A stretch of DNA of 6,948 bases from Alphaproteobacteria bacterium (GTDB lineage: Bacteria > Pseudomonadota > Alphaproteobacteria > BNTO01), in assembly GCA_025996655.1 (NCBI GenBank), contig BNTO01000044.1, positions 1-6,948 on the forward strand, in the 5' to 3' direction. A program made the translations under genes and the position numbers. Below the pieces are notes generated by a model. The model was not told the DNA's origin and made no database searches. It saw only the letters and a program-made list of their open reading frames with translations. Numbering within the stretch: the stretch's first letter is position 1; each line of letters begins with the position of its first letter. Below are positions 1-6,570 of the stretch, piece by piece.

Positions 1-78
1 ACTTTTCGCGTAATGTTCCAATACCCTCTTTCTAAAATCTGTACTGTAAGCCAAATTAAAACCGTTAACAAAAATCAC
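1..78 (-). CDS. IS630-family transposase, N-terminal fragment (runs off the left edge)
   Basis: Reading the minus strand from the TTG at 52-54 toward base 1 gives MAYSTDFRKRVLEHYAKS. This matches the start of IS630-family (Tc1/mariner-like DDE) transposases as I know them, which commonly begin M-x-Y-S-x-D-F-R-x-[KR]-V-L. Only 18 residues are visible, so the helix-turn-helix and catalytic domains lie outside the window. The frame is open upstream to a GTG at 76-78, which would add eight residues; no clear Shine-Dalgarno sequence precedes either start. The family motif favours the TTG, with the usual ATG apparently replaced. The call rests on a short motif. The element could be intact or a remnant, and its outer inverted repeat, expected somewhere in 79-143, could not be identified without the partner end. 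Confidence 0.6.
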   Translation of the reverse strand, partial: MIFVNGFNLAYSTDFRKRVLEHYAKS

Positions 79-143
79 TAATAGGGTTTACATTTTTTTT
101 GCAAATTTTTCAAGCCGCTTAGCTATACACGGCAAAAATCTAA

Positions 144-285
144 GAAGCTGTCTTCATGCTCCTTTTAAAGGGTATTTTTTGCGTCAAATCCGCTGCTTGT
201 TCCTCACGTACATTTAAGTACGCTCCGGTACTGCGCTGCGTTTTTCCTGAAAAATCCTCCTTTTAAAGGGCATGAAGACAACTTC
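144..285. mobile_element. 142-bp palindromic MITE with 16-bp TIRs and TAA duplication
   Basis: The left terminal repeat GAAGCTGTCTTCATGC (144-159) and the reverse complement of the right one, GAAGTTGTCTTCATGC (270-285), agree at 15 of 16 positions. The element is flanked by TAA at 141-143 and TAA at 286-288, a direct repeat of the TNA type made by the IS1031 group of the IS5 family. A central palindrome CGTAC-N6-GTACG (207-222) lies exactly at the midpoint. The arms between also pair imperfectly, including CCTTTTAAAGG copies at 161-171 and 259-269, so one strand can fold into a long hairpin. There is no transposase gene inside. These are the features of a non-autonomous miniature element. It lies 9 bp past the comEC stop codon (last base 298), so its hairpin may also affect the 3' end of comEC mRNA. 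Confidence 0.85.
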
Positions 286-297
286 TAAACAGCAGCC

Positions 298-2631
298 TCA
301 ACGCTTGCTTCCTTGTTCGTCACAAGAAATCCCCGAGAGATACCAAGGACGCGCTTTGGCCTTAGCACGTAAAAGGAAAATTTTTCTTTTTTGGGGTTTT
401 TGTTCGGGCCCGATAAAGAGAACATCCTTCGCATCTTCAAGGCGCGAACAGAAATCTTCCGCTAAGGCGCGCCACGCCTGAACTTGGGCGGCAGACGCTT
501 CTTGAACGCAGCGCAAGCCGCATTCTTGTGACCAAACTTTTCCAGGAAAACTGCCTTTGCGAAGATCCGAAATCCAAAAGACGTCTCCGTCGCGGCGCCC
601 CCAAAGTTCTCCTTGCTGCGTGACAAAAAACTCTGGAAGAGGGGGACATCCAAAAAAGAAAAGGAGCCCGCCTGCCAAAACGGGGACGGCCAGCCATCTT
701 TTGCGATTTTGCCACATTAAAATCCAAAGAGCGCTCAAAACAATAAGGAGGAGGCTTGCGAAAGGGGGCCGCGGGAAAATAATATCCGAACCCGGCATAT
801 GCCCAACGAAGTCGGCGATTTTGGCTAAAAGCGTCAGGCTCCAGCCAAAAAGTTTAAAAAGAAACGGGATCCCGTCTGCAGAAAAAACGAACGAAAAAAG
901 GGATGCGATGCCAAGAGGCATAATCGCAAAACTCAAAAGAGGAATGGCAACAACATTGGCAAAAACGCCCACCAGAGTGAAACGTTGGAAAACGTAAAGA
1001 ATGAGGGGCGCCGTAAAAAGAGTTGCCACCAAAGTGGAGCAGACGCTTTGTTTTAACGGCCTTAAAAGTTTTTTGAGAGAGTCAAGAGTTTTTTCAAAAA
1101 AATCAGGCGAATTTTGTTTCTTCAGGAGGTTTTTAAGCTTTTGTTGAGACTCTGGAAGGGCGAGAAGCTTTGGGTTTCGCGAAGGTTCAAAAAAAGCGCA
1201 TAGCCCCACAACAGAGGCAAAAGACAACTGAAAACTAACAGAATAAAGGCTTTCGGGGAAAAAAAGCAAAATAAAGAGCGCCGCAAAAGCTACGGACCGT
1301 AACGATACAATTTTTTGATCCAAGAGAATCGCCGTCATCGCGAGGCTCACCATCAAAAAAGAGCGCAGGGCGGAAAAAGAAGATCCCGACAAAAGGCAAT
1401 ACCCAAAAACAATGGGGAGCATTAAAACAGCGGCTATTTTCTTGATAGGAACGCGTAGAGCAAGGGCAGGAAGGACGGGCAAAAGGCGCGAGAGCACGCC
1501 AAAAACAAGCCAGGCCAACAGGCCCATGTGAAGCCCTGAAATAGCCAGAATGTGCGATAGGCCTGAGCGCGTAAAATTTTCGCGCATAGGAAGCGTGAGG
1601 CCCGATTTGTCTCCTGTTAAGAGCGCGGTTCCTAAAGGCTGGACGGTTTGGGGTAAATTTTTTTTAATTTTCTGTGTGAGCGTGACGCGTTTTTTTTGAA
1701 GGCCCAAGAAAAATTTCGTTTTGGCGGAAGGCTGCTCGGCATGAAGGGCGAGGGAATCTGCTTGAAGAAGATTTTCCTGAAAATTCTTCTCTTGAAGGCG
1801 CAGGACCTCTTTGACGCGTCCAAACGCTGAGATCCCCTTGAAGTACGCATCAAAAGGCGCATCATACCCATGCATTGTCAAGGGAAAAGGAGGAGGGAAA
1901 ACGTCGGCGACCAACTGAATCTGTTGAAAAGGTTCGGCTTTTTGAAGTTTCTTAAACGGCCCTTGAACGCGAATTTTTAAAGAAGGCGGCACAGGATAAG
2001 GAAGACCTTGAATGTGCGTTAAGATGAGGCGGCGCATAAGTCGTGGGTGCGACATTGTTCCACGTGAAACATCTTCGACCGCACCAATTTCGCCTTGAAA
2101 AGTGACATTTTCTAAAAAAAAGGGGAAAGGCTCTGTTTTTAAAGAAACGGTGCGTACCTGAGCGGCGATAAATCCCAAAACAAAAGCGTTGGCAAGGTAA
2201 AGAAGAAAAAGGCAAAAAACGCTGAAGAAATAAATTTTTTCCGATGTTAACTTTTTTTTGATTCTTTTTTTGAGGAAGATAGCTCCAACACTTAAAACGC
2301 CGCAAACGCTTCCCAAAATAAGAAGAGTGGCGCGCGGTGGAGGCTCAAAAGACAAATCAAAATAGGTCCAAATCCCAAGCCCAACAAAAATAGGAATTCC
2401 CAAAAACCACCGCTGAATTTCAGGACCCTCTTTGAAAAGTAAAGAGATCTTCTCCAATTTTGGAACATCTCCAAATTTCCAAGGCTCTCTTTTTACGGTA
2501 GCTTTTCTAAGCTGCCTGTGCACGCGCTTTTTAGACGAAATACGTTTTTTGAACTGCTTTGAGCGAACTTCCCTAAAGATCTTTCTCCAAAAAAGGTGGA
2601 GGAAAAAACAAAAAAATTTTAAATTTTTCAA
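298..2631 (-). CDS. comEC: ComEC/Rec2-family DNA uptake channel protein
   Basis: ComEC forms the inner-membrane channel that carries single-stranded transforming DNA into the cytoplasm. The 777-residue reading has hydrophobic segments near residues 75-95, 100-118 and 136-155. A soluble OB-like DUF4131 region follows (about 170-275), then the Competence domain (about 335-640). Within that domain are ALLTGDKSGL (336-345), the family signature LSHILAISGLHMGLL (358-372), SALRSFLM (420-427), SFQLSFASVVG (466-476) and NVVAIPLLSFAIMPLG (559-574). The C-terminal part is a short soluble tail with no HxHxDH metallo-beta-lactamase motif, as in many alphaproteobacterial ComEC proteins. The start is uncertain: TTG at 2629-2631 has GAGG four bases upstream, but residues 1-60 are Lys/Arg-rich and not typical, so a later start near RWFLGIP (74-80) is possible. 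There is no internal ATG before residue 193. The gene looks intact and carries a parS-like site in codons 187-192. Confidence 0.93.
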   Translation of the reverse strand: MKNLKFFCFFLHLFWRKIFREVRSKQFKKRISSKKRVHRQLRKATVKREPWKFGDVPKLEKISLLFKEGPEIQRWFLGIPIFVGLGIWTYFDLSFEPPPRATLLILGSVCGVLSVGAIFLKKRIKKKLTSEKIYFFSVFCLFLLYLANAFVLGFIAAQVRTVSLKTEPFPFFLENVTFQGEIGAVEDVSRGTMSHPRLMRRLILTHIQGLPYPVPPSLKIRVQGPFKKLQKAEPFQQIQLVADVFPPPFPLTMHGYDAPFDAYFKGISAFGRVKEVLRLQEKNFQENLLQADSLALHAEQPSAKTKFFLGLQKKRVTLTQKIKKNLPQTVQPLGTALLTGDKSGLTLPMRENFTRSGLSHILAISGLHMGLLAWLVFGVLSRLLPVLPALALRVPIKKIAAVLMLPIVFGYCLLSGSSFSALRSFLMVSLAMTAILLDQKIVSLRSVAFAALFILLFFPESLYSVSFQLSFASVVGLCAFFEPSRNPKLLALPESQQKLKNLLKKQNSPDFFEKTLDSLKKLLRPLKQSVCSTLVATLFTAPLILYVFQRFTLVGVFANVVAIPLLSFAIMPLGIASLFSFVFSADGIPFLFKLFGWSLTLLAKIADFVGHMPGSDIIFPRPPFASLLLIVLSALWILMWQNRKRWLAVPVLAGGLLFFFGCPPLPEFFVTQQGELWGRRDGDVFWISDLRKGSFPGKVWSQECGLRCVQEASAAQVQAWRALAEDFCSRLEDAKDVLFIGPEQKPQKRKIFLLRAKAKARPWYLSGISCDEQGSKR
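2056..2071. promoter_or_regulatory. parS: parS-like ParB-binding site inside comEC
   Basis: The plus strand reads TGTTCCACGTGAAACA. The widely conserved chromosomal parS consensus is TGTTTCACGTGAAACA, so there is one mismatch, and that position is known to vary. The site is a near-perfect 16-bp palindrome centred on CACGTG, and lies in codons for residues 187-192 (DVSRGT) of comEC. parS sites are bound by ParB, which loads there, spreads, and with ParA and SMC segregates the replication origin region; intragenic parS sites are common. No parA or parB is in the window. Assignment rests on sequence match alone. Confidence 0.72.
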
Positions 2632-2701
2632 GGCCCCTCGTTTTAAAGCAGGCTGCTATTATGTATAGTGAATTGTGGTCTTTTTTTGTTTTCCGAGCTG
2701 T
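2632..2701. promoter_or_regulatory. Divergent intergenic region between comEC and the XRE gene
   Basis: Seventy bases separate the comEC TTG (minus) from the preferred ATG of the regulator (plus). On the plus strand TATAGT (2664-2669) lies 17 bases after TTTTAA (2641-2646), a modest sigma-70-like pair. It would start transcription near 2676, which excludes the upstream GTG at 2675 as the regulator's start and supports the ATG at 2702. On the minus strand CCTC at 2636-2639 reads as GAGG, a short Shine-Dalgarno sequence for the comEC TTG. A minus-strand promoter must overlap the same A/T-rich segment, but no convincing -35/-10 pair was found. The regulator could control this shared space, although no clear operator repeat is visible. 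Confidence 0.4.
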
Positions 2702-3199
2702 ATGAAACGAAGCGAAGCCCCGTCAAACAATCCTAGCATAAGTCTTGGCGCGTTTATCCGCAAAAGAAGGCAGCAATTGGGGATGACCCAAAGGGACCTG
2801 GGGAAAATATTAGGGATCACGGCTCAGCAAGTTCAAAAGTACGAAGTGGGCACCAATGCGCTGCATGTCAATTGGCTTTTTGATTTTGATCAAGCCCTCA
2901 ATTGTTCTTTGGAGCATTTTTTGCTTTCTATGTGCCAAGCGCAACAGTCTCTTTCTAAACAGTTGCGAGAGGAGGTGGAAGCCTTTAAACATATAGACCC
3001 TTCTTCAGAGCCGAATATCACACTCGAAGAATTAGAAAAGTTTATAATGCAGTTCTTGGCGCTTAAATATGAGACGCAAAAAAATGTTATGGCGTTAGTT
3101 GATGAGTTTTCTCCGACGGGGACAAAAGGAAATTCAAGGAAAAAAACAAAGTCTTCGGCCTCACCCGGGCAAGAAGATTTTAAGAGTGATAAAAGTTGA
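2702..3199 (+). CDS. XRE-family (Cro/C1-type helix-turn-helix) transcriptional regulator
   Basis: This 165-residue protein has an N-terminal Cro/C1-type HTH at about residues 15-70. The first helix region is LGAFIRKRRQQLGMTQRDLGK and the recognition helix is GITAQQVQKYEVGTNAL. The sequence resembles the alphaproteobacterial XRE group with LG-M-[ST]-Q and FQQVQKYE-x-G-x-N. The middle (about 75-135) is predicted helical and lacks a recognisable ligand domain; the last 25 residues are Lys/Ser-rich and probably disordered. The ATG at 2702 is preferred over the GTG at 2675 because the likely promoter would place the transcript start near the GTG. GAG at 2695-2697 is only a weak ribosome-binding site. 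It faces away from comEC and precedes surA by 186 bp. Targets cannot be read from the sequence; control of the divergent comEC promoter or autoregulation is a guess. Confidence 0.88.
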   Translation: MKRSEAPSNNPSISLGAFIRKRRQQLGMTQRDLGKILGITAQQVQKYEVGTNALHVNWLFDFDQALNCSLEHFLLSMCQAQQSLSKQLREEVEAFKHIDPSSEPNITLEELEKFIMQFLALKYETQKNVMALVDEFSPTGTKGNSRKKTKSSASPGQEDFKSDKS

Positions 3200-3375
3200 T
3201 TGCTTGGTTGGCACTGTTAGTACACCGCAAAGGCGCCCCCCTTTTTTCTCTTGCTCTGTCGGCGGAACAGAAAGCCCTAGCTTCCAGGCGGCAGGGTTCT
3301 TTAATTTTCTATCGTAATTGCCAAGATTTATTGTACAATGACGCAGTTAAAGTTGCTCTTTTGACAATTTGGCCG

Positions 3376-3381
3376 AAGAGG
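3376..3381 (+). promoter_or_regulatory. Ribosome-binding site of surA
   Basis: AAGAGG lies four bases before the ATG at 3386. It supports that start, which also places the lipoprotein signal peptide correctly at the N-terminus. Confidence 0.6.
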
Positions 3382-3385
3382 TCCT

Positions 3386-4795
3386 ATGGCTCCATTCCTT
3401 TCTTGGATTTTTTATCCTTTCTTTCTTTGTTTTTTTCTTGTAGGCTGCGCAAAAGTTTCAACGCCGCCCCCCTTAGAAAAGGCGACGTCTACGGCGCAGC
3501 CTCCTCTTCCCCCTCAAAAAAGGGCAGCCACCGCTCAAGCCGCCGCCACGGCCCAAAAGCAATTGTCCTCTGAGAAGGGGAGCATTCCTTCAGAAACGCG
3601 CAAAAAGGGTTCGCACATTATTGTCCATGTTGGCAAATGTATTGTGACCAATGAAGATATTCGAGAGCGTTGTCACATGATTGCCTTTTTTTCAGGCCGC
3701 GACAAAGACGAATCTTTTCGGAAAAACATTCGCAAACAAGTTGAACAAAAGCTCATCGAAGAAGCTGTTTATGAGCAAATGGCGGAACAATTTAAAATTG
3801 ACGTTGATAAAGGAACTCTAGACTCAGCTATGAACGACTACACCGAGCGCTTCGGACTTTCTCTTCCTGACTTCAAAACGTTTTTAAAAAAAGATGGGAT
3901 TCTCGCCACTTTTACAAGTTTGCAGCGCACGCGCGTTATTTCGTCCTACCTCGCCATGATGGGCGTCCAAAAGGACCTCCTCCGCATTTCCGAAAAACAA
4001 GTGGACGAAGAAATCAAAAAAATAAAAACAGACGAGGCGAAGCCGCAATATCACCTTTTAGAAATCGTGTTTTATTCCGACGAAAGGGGCGTACTATCGT
4101 CGAAAAATGCTGCCGAACGAACCTATCAAGAACTTCTAAAAATGAGCAAAAAGGGATCCTTCGTTCGAACCTTTCAAGATTTGGCGCAGCAATTATCCCA
4201 AGCTCCAAGCGCCCAAGAACGGGGCGTACGCGGCTGGGTGACGGAAGAACAGCTGGATGGCGCCTCGCGAAGCCTTTTGAAGAGTATGGCCGTTGGGTCC
4301 GTTTCTGCTCCCATCCAAACACGCCAAGGGGAGCATCGCATTTACTTTTTAACCGACAAAAAACAGCCCGGCTATGAACCAGAAAGCGAGGCAAAGTTGA
4401 CATTTTTGGTGATTTCTGCGCCTTACAAAGAATCGCAAGAACCTGCGGTTCGCGCAGCTGTTTCGCGAAAAATCGAAGCGTTGCTGCAGAGTAAATCTGT
4501 GGCGATGTTTGAGTCGATAGCCAAGGAATATGGATTCAAAAGGGAGGCTTTGGTGAGGCCGTTGTCGAGTTTGCCTTCTTTTTTGGGCGAATTGCCTCTT
4601 AACGTGTGTTCGCAGCCCGTCCTTGATGGGGGCGAGCTTAAAGTGTTTTGGCTGCAAAAAAAGGAATCCACAAAAACAAGTTTTAAAATCGATCGTGAAG
4701 AAATACGAACATCTTTGGAACATCAGAAAAGATCGCGAGAGGCCGAGAAAATTTTTAAAGATTTCAAGAAACGCCTCTTGATTTCTGGTGCGTGA
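3386..4795 (+). CDS. surA: SurA-like periplasmic chaperone / parvulin peptidyl-prolyl isomerase, predicted lipoprotein
   Basis: SurA proteins escort unfolded outer-membrane proteins across the periplasm. The 469-residue product begins with a hydrophobic signal sequence ending in the lipobox LVGC (18-21), predicting signal peptidase II cleavage and a lipid-modified Cys21. A Pro/Ala/Lys-rich linker follows (about 26-70). A SurA_N-type region (about 76-210) starts IIVHVGKCIVTNEDI and contains the helical stretch KQVEQKLIEEAVYEQMA. A parvulin PPIC domain covers about 222-325, with GWVTEEQLDGA and GSVSAPIQTRQGEHRIYFL near its end. The region 335-460 looks like a second, degenerate parvulin module. 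SurA is usually a soluble periplasmic protein, so the lipid anchor is unusual. It is followed 31 bp later by rsmA, a conserved proteobacterial association; pdxA, commonly between them, is missing. A generic parvulin lipoprotein (PrsA-like) is the alternative, but the neighbour favours SurA. Confidence 0.85.
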   Translation: MAPFLSWIFYPFFLCFFLVGCAKVSTPPPLEKATSTAQPPLPPQKRAATAQAAATAQKQLSSEKGSIPSETRKKGSHIIVHVGKCIVTNEDIRERCHMIAFFSGRDKDESFRKNIRKQVEQKLIEEAVYEQMAEQFKIDVDKGTLDSAMNDYTERFGLSLPDFKTFLKKDGILATFTSLQRTRVISSYLAMMGVQKDLLRISEKQVDEEIKKIKTDEAKPQYHLLEIVFYSDERGVLSSKNAAERTYQELLKMSKKGSFVRTFQDLAQQLSQAPSAQERGVRGWVTEEQLDGASRSLLKSMAVGSVSAPIQTRQGEHRIYFLTDKKQPGYEPESEAKLTFLVISAPYKESQEPAVRAAVSRKIEALLQSKSVAMFESIAKEYGFKREALVRPLSSLPSFLGELPLNVCSQPVLDGGELKVFWLQKKESTKTSFKIDREEIRTSLEHQKRSREAEKIFKDFKKRLLISGA

Positions 4796-4818
4796 TCGGA
4801 CACGGAAGGGATTGTCCC

Positions 4819-4826
4819 AGGAAATC
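4819..4826 (+). promoter_or_regulatory. Ribosome-binding site deciding the rsmA start
   Basis: AGGA at 4819-4822 sits four bases before the ATG at 4827. The alternative GTG at 4788 lies inside the last codons of surA and would add 13 residues with no similarity to the family. The ATG is therefore preferred. Confidence 0.55.
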
Positions 4827-5756
4827 ATGCCGCAACGCCCCGGTAAGGATTCTTTGCGAGACGCCTCACTTTTTCAGGTTATTTCGAAATTTGACCTTTT
4901 AAAAAACAAAAAAAAAGCGAAACGTCTCGGGCAGAATTTCCTCACCCATCCTCGCATTTTGGACAGTATTGTCAAAGCCGCGGGGCCGCTGGATTCTTGC
5001 GTCGTTGTGGAAATTGGCCCAGGGCCGGGCGGCTTGACGCGCGCTATTTTAGAGGCGCAGCCTCGGCATCTTTTCGCTCTCGAAAAAGATGAAGCCTGCG
5101 TTGCAGCTTTGCAAGACCTCGTTCAGCGTCATGAAGGCCTTTTAACCGTAAGGTGCGAAGACGCGGTTGATTATGATTGGGAGCAATCTTTAAGCGCGTG
5201 GGGCGCCCGCTTTGGGACATTCGATGCGCCAAGCCCTATCAAGATCATCGCCAATTTGCCCTACAATGTGGGCACGTTTATTTTTTTGAAATGGCTTCCT
5301 CATCTTTCAAAGATTGATTCTCTCGTTTTAATGTTTCAAAAAGAGGTGGCGGATCGTATCCTTGCGCAGCCCAACACGCCTGCCTACGGACGCCTTTCCA
5401 TTCTTTCCCAATATCTTACAAAAATTGAAAAAGTTATGACTTTAGCGCCCGGAGCCTTTACACCGGCTCCCAAAGTTTCTTCAACCGTTTTGAGATTTGT
5501 CCCGCGAAAAGAGGCGAAGGGGAACTTGCTTTTTCAACTTTCGCGCGTCACGCAGGTGGCCTTTCAAAATCGACGCAAAATGATTCGTAAAAGTCTAGGA
5601 AATTTAGGGTCCGACGCTTTAGGTCTTGAAATTTTAAAAACATTAGGCCTCGATGAACAACGTCGCCCAGAAACGCTTTCTGTTGAAGATTTTGTTTCCT
5701 TCGCGCAACATTGGGGGTTAAGTTCCAATACCCACGGGGGTACAAACGGGCTTTGA
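4827..5756 (+). CDS. rsmA: 16S rRNA (adenine(1518)-N6/adenine(1519)-N6)-dimethyltransferase RsmA/KsgA
   Basis: RsmA uses S-adenosylmethionine to dimethylate two adjacent adenines in the 3'-terminal hairpin of 16S rRNA during late small-subunit assembly. The 309-residue reading contains the full motif series: RLGQNFL (33-39), the SAM-binding loop EIGPGPGGLT (62-71), the acidic ALEKDEA (84-90), EDAVDYD (111-117) and the catalytic IANLPYNV (141-148). The KsgA signatures QKEVADRILA (171-180), YGRLSILSQY (187-196), PGAFTPAPKVSSTVLRFVPR (208-227) and FQNRRKMIRKSL (246-257) follow. An extra 30 residues precede the usual start of similarity, slightly longer than typical. The gene probably shares a transcript with surA; the gap is 31 bp, or an 8-bp overlap if GTG 4788 is used. 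It appears intact. Loss of RsmA gives kasugamycin resistance in known bacteria. Confidence 0.97.
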   Translation: MPQRPGKDSLRDASLFQVISKFDLLKNKKKAKRLGQNFLTHPRILDSIVKAAGPLDSCVVVEIGPGPGGLTRAILEAQPRHLFALEKDEACVAALQDLVQRHEGLLTVRCEDAVDYDWEQSLSAWGARFGTFDAPSPIKIIANLPYNVGTFIFLKWLPHLSKIDSLVLMFQKEVADRILAQPNTPAYGRLSILSQYLTKIEKVMTLAPGAFTPAPKVSSTVLRFVPRKEAKGNLLFQLSRVTQVAFQNRRKMIRKSLGNLGSDALGLEILKTLGLDEQRRPETLSVEDFVSFAQHWGLSSNTHGGTNGL

Positions 5757-5860
5757 AAGGCAATTCGTAACCGTTTTCTGGTAACACGTTATTGTCATGA
5801 ACTTTCTTCGAAGCACACTTAAATACAATGCTTTCTTTTCCTTTCTTTTGGCTTCTTTAG

Positions 5861-5884
5861 CGAAGCCTGTCCTAACAGGCTTCG
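5861..5884. terminator. Hairpin between convergent genes, possible bidirectional terminator
   Basis: CGAAGCCTGT (5861-5870), the four-base loop CCTA, and ACAGGCTTCG (5875-5884) form a perfect 10-bp stem. It lies 104 bp after the rsmA stop and 22 bp beyond the final stop of the convergent decayed gene. This is the expected place for a shared terminator. Neither side carries a strong T-tract, so intrinsic termination would be weak. It could instead be a small palindromic repeat or an mRNA 3'-end stabiliser. Confidence 0.5.
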
Positions 5885-5905
5885 TAACATGTCCCCAAAA
5901 TTTGC

Positions 5906-6570
5906 TCATTGGGCTGAAAGTTCTTTTAACAATTCCTGAGCTAACGTTCTACATTCAGCCGAAGCGCAGTTGTCAGAAATTTCTGTGAGTGTTTCCCTTA
6001 CAGGCAGCTGCATTGCGCTAAGCAACAGGGTGTAGCCGCCTTTAAGTTTCTTTAGTGCAAAGAGTTCTCCGTTTTTACTTCGAGTTATTACAAAGTCGAA
6101 GAGTTTTCTTCTTATACCGGCTCAGTTTATTATCTTATCCCAAAGGTCGGCAATTATTTCTTTGGGATTTCCGTACTTTAACAAGAGATCTAACCCAGGA
6201 GGTTCTGTTTTGCTGCCTTTGAAACGATGCAATTCCTCCAACAGAGCGTTTTTAGCCTCGGCATTGCAAGTGTCCATCAGACGACCCAAAGCTAGTAAGG
6301 CTCGAGGAGATGTTTGTAGTTGCTGCCCCCAGATGTTCACCAAGGCTGCAGCTGCCCCTCGGCGCTGTTCGTTAGCATAGGTTTCTAGTTCGTCAACTGC
6401 TTCTTCCGCTCCAGCTTCTGCTTTTCTGTGGTTTTCGTATACCTCATCAGTGGCGCGTTTTTTTACTACAAAGTCGCCCAAAATCGCGTCCCCGCTCTTC
6501 TGTTGCGCTACCGTTTGTTCCTCAGAAGAAGGAACGGCATCTAAAATACAAAAAACAGACGATAACCTTA
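5906..6570 (-). pseudogene. Unrecognised, probably exported helical protein; 5' end lost and one in-frame TGA
   Basis: I do not recognise this family. The minus-strand frame runs from the IS5-family junction at 6570 to a TGA at 5906-5908 and is interrupted only by a TGA at 6122-6124. Before that stop there are 148 codons, and 71 codons follow in the same frame; both parts look like real protein. The upstream part begins RLSSVFCILDAVPSSEE, which resembles the end of a signal peptide and its cleavage site. A largely helical region follows, with AVDELETYANEQRRGAAAAL and NAEAKNALLEELHRFKG. The part after the stop (RRKLFDFVITRSKNGELFAL to the end) is equally well formed. No ATG or GTG lies between the junction and 6481. 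The TTG at 6479-6481 could start a 119-residue product, but that would begin after the signal-like segment. The best reading is a gene beheaded by the IS and carrying a nonsense mutation. Sure of the frame, unsure of any function. Confidence 0.65.

Noticed and set aside
79..143. The terminal inverted repeat of the IS630 element between its transposase and the MITE.
   Set aside because: This A/T-rich stretch must contain the end if the element is complete, but without the opposite end no boundary or TA duplication can be assigned. Nothing else was recognised here.
557..997. A 146-codon plus-strand open frame inside comEC.
   Set aside because: It is antisense to the conserved membrane domain of ComEC, rich in Arg/Lys/Pro as expected of a shadow frame, and has no ribosome-binding site.
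3229..3247. AAAGG ... CCTTT with a T-run as an intrinsic terminator after the XRE gene.
   Set aside because: The stem is only five base pairs and the T-run is part of it. It is too weak to support without transcript data.
3361..3389. A perfect TTGACA hexamer (3361-3366) as the surA -35 box.
   Set aside because: A -10 at the proper spacing would fall on CTATGG across the start codon, so the transcript would begin inside the gene. A TACAAT at 3334-3339 lacks a good -35 partner; no surA promoter is claimed.
3196..3573. A 125-codon plus-strand open frame covering the XRE-surA gap and the start of surA.
   Set aside because: It overlaps the surA signal peptide and linker in another frame by about 190 bp, starts at a TTG without a ribosome-binding site, and has no recognisable family features. 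The gap 3200-3385 is better regarded as non-coding.
5729..5742. TACCC-N-GGGTA hairpin at the end of rsmA as a terminator.
   Set aside because: The stem is five base pairs, lies inside the coding sequence and has no T-tract.
5797..5988. A 63-codon plus-strand open frame after rsmA.
   Set aside because: It spans the perfect hairpin at 5861-5884 and runs antisense into the decayed gene; no ribosome-binding site or family signal. Chance open frame.
5906..6481. Possible recoding of TGA as tryptophan, explaining the in-frame TGA at 6122-6124.
   Set aside because: comEC, the XRE gene, surA and rsmA all end at TGA where their families end, and reading through surA's TGA would run into rsmA out of frame. 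TGG is used normally for Trp. A nonsense mutation is simpler.
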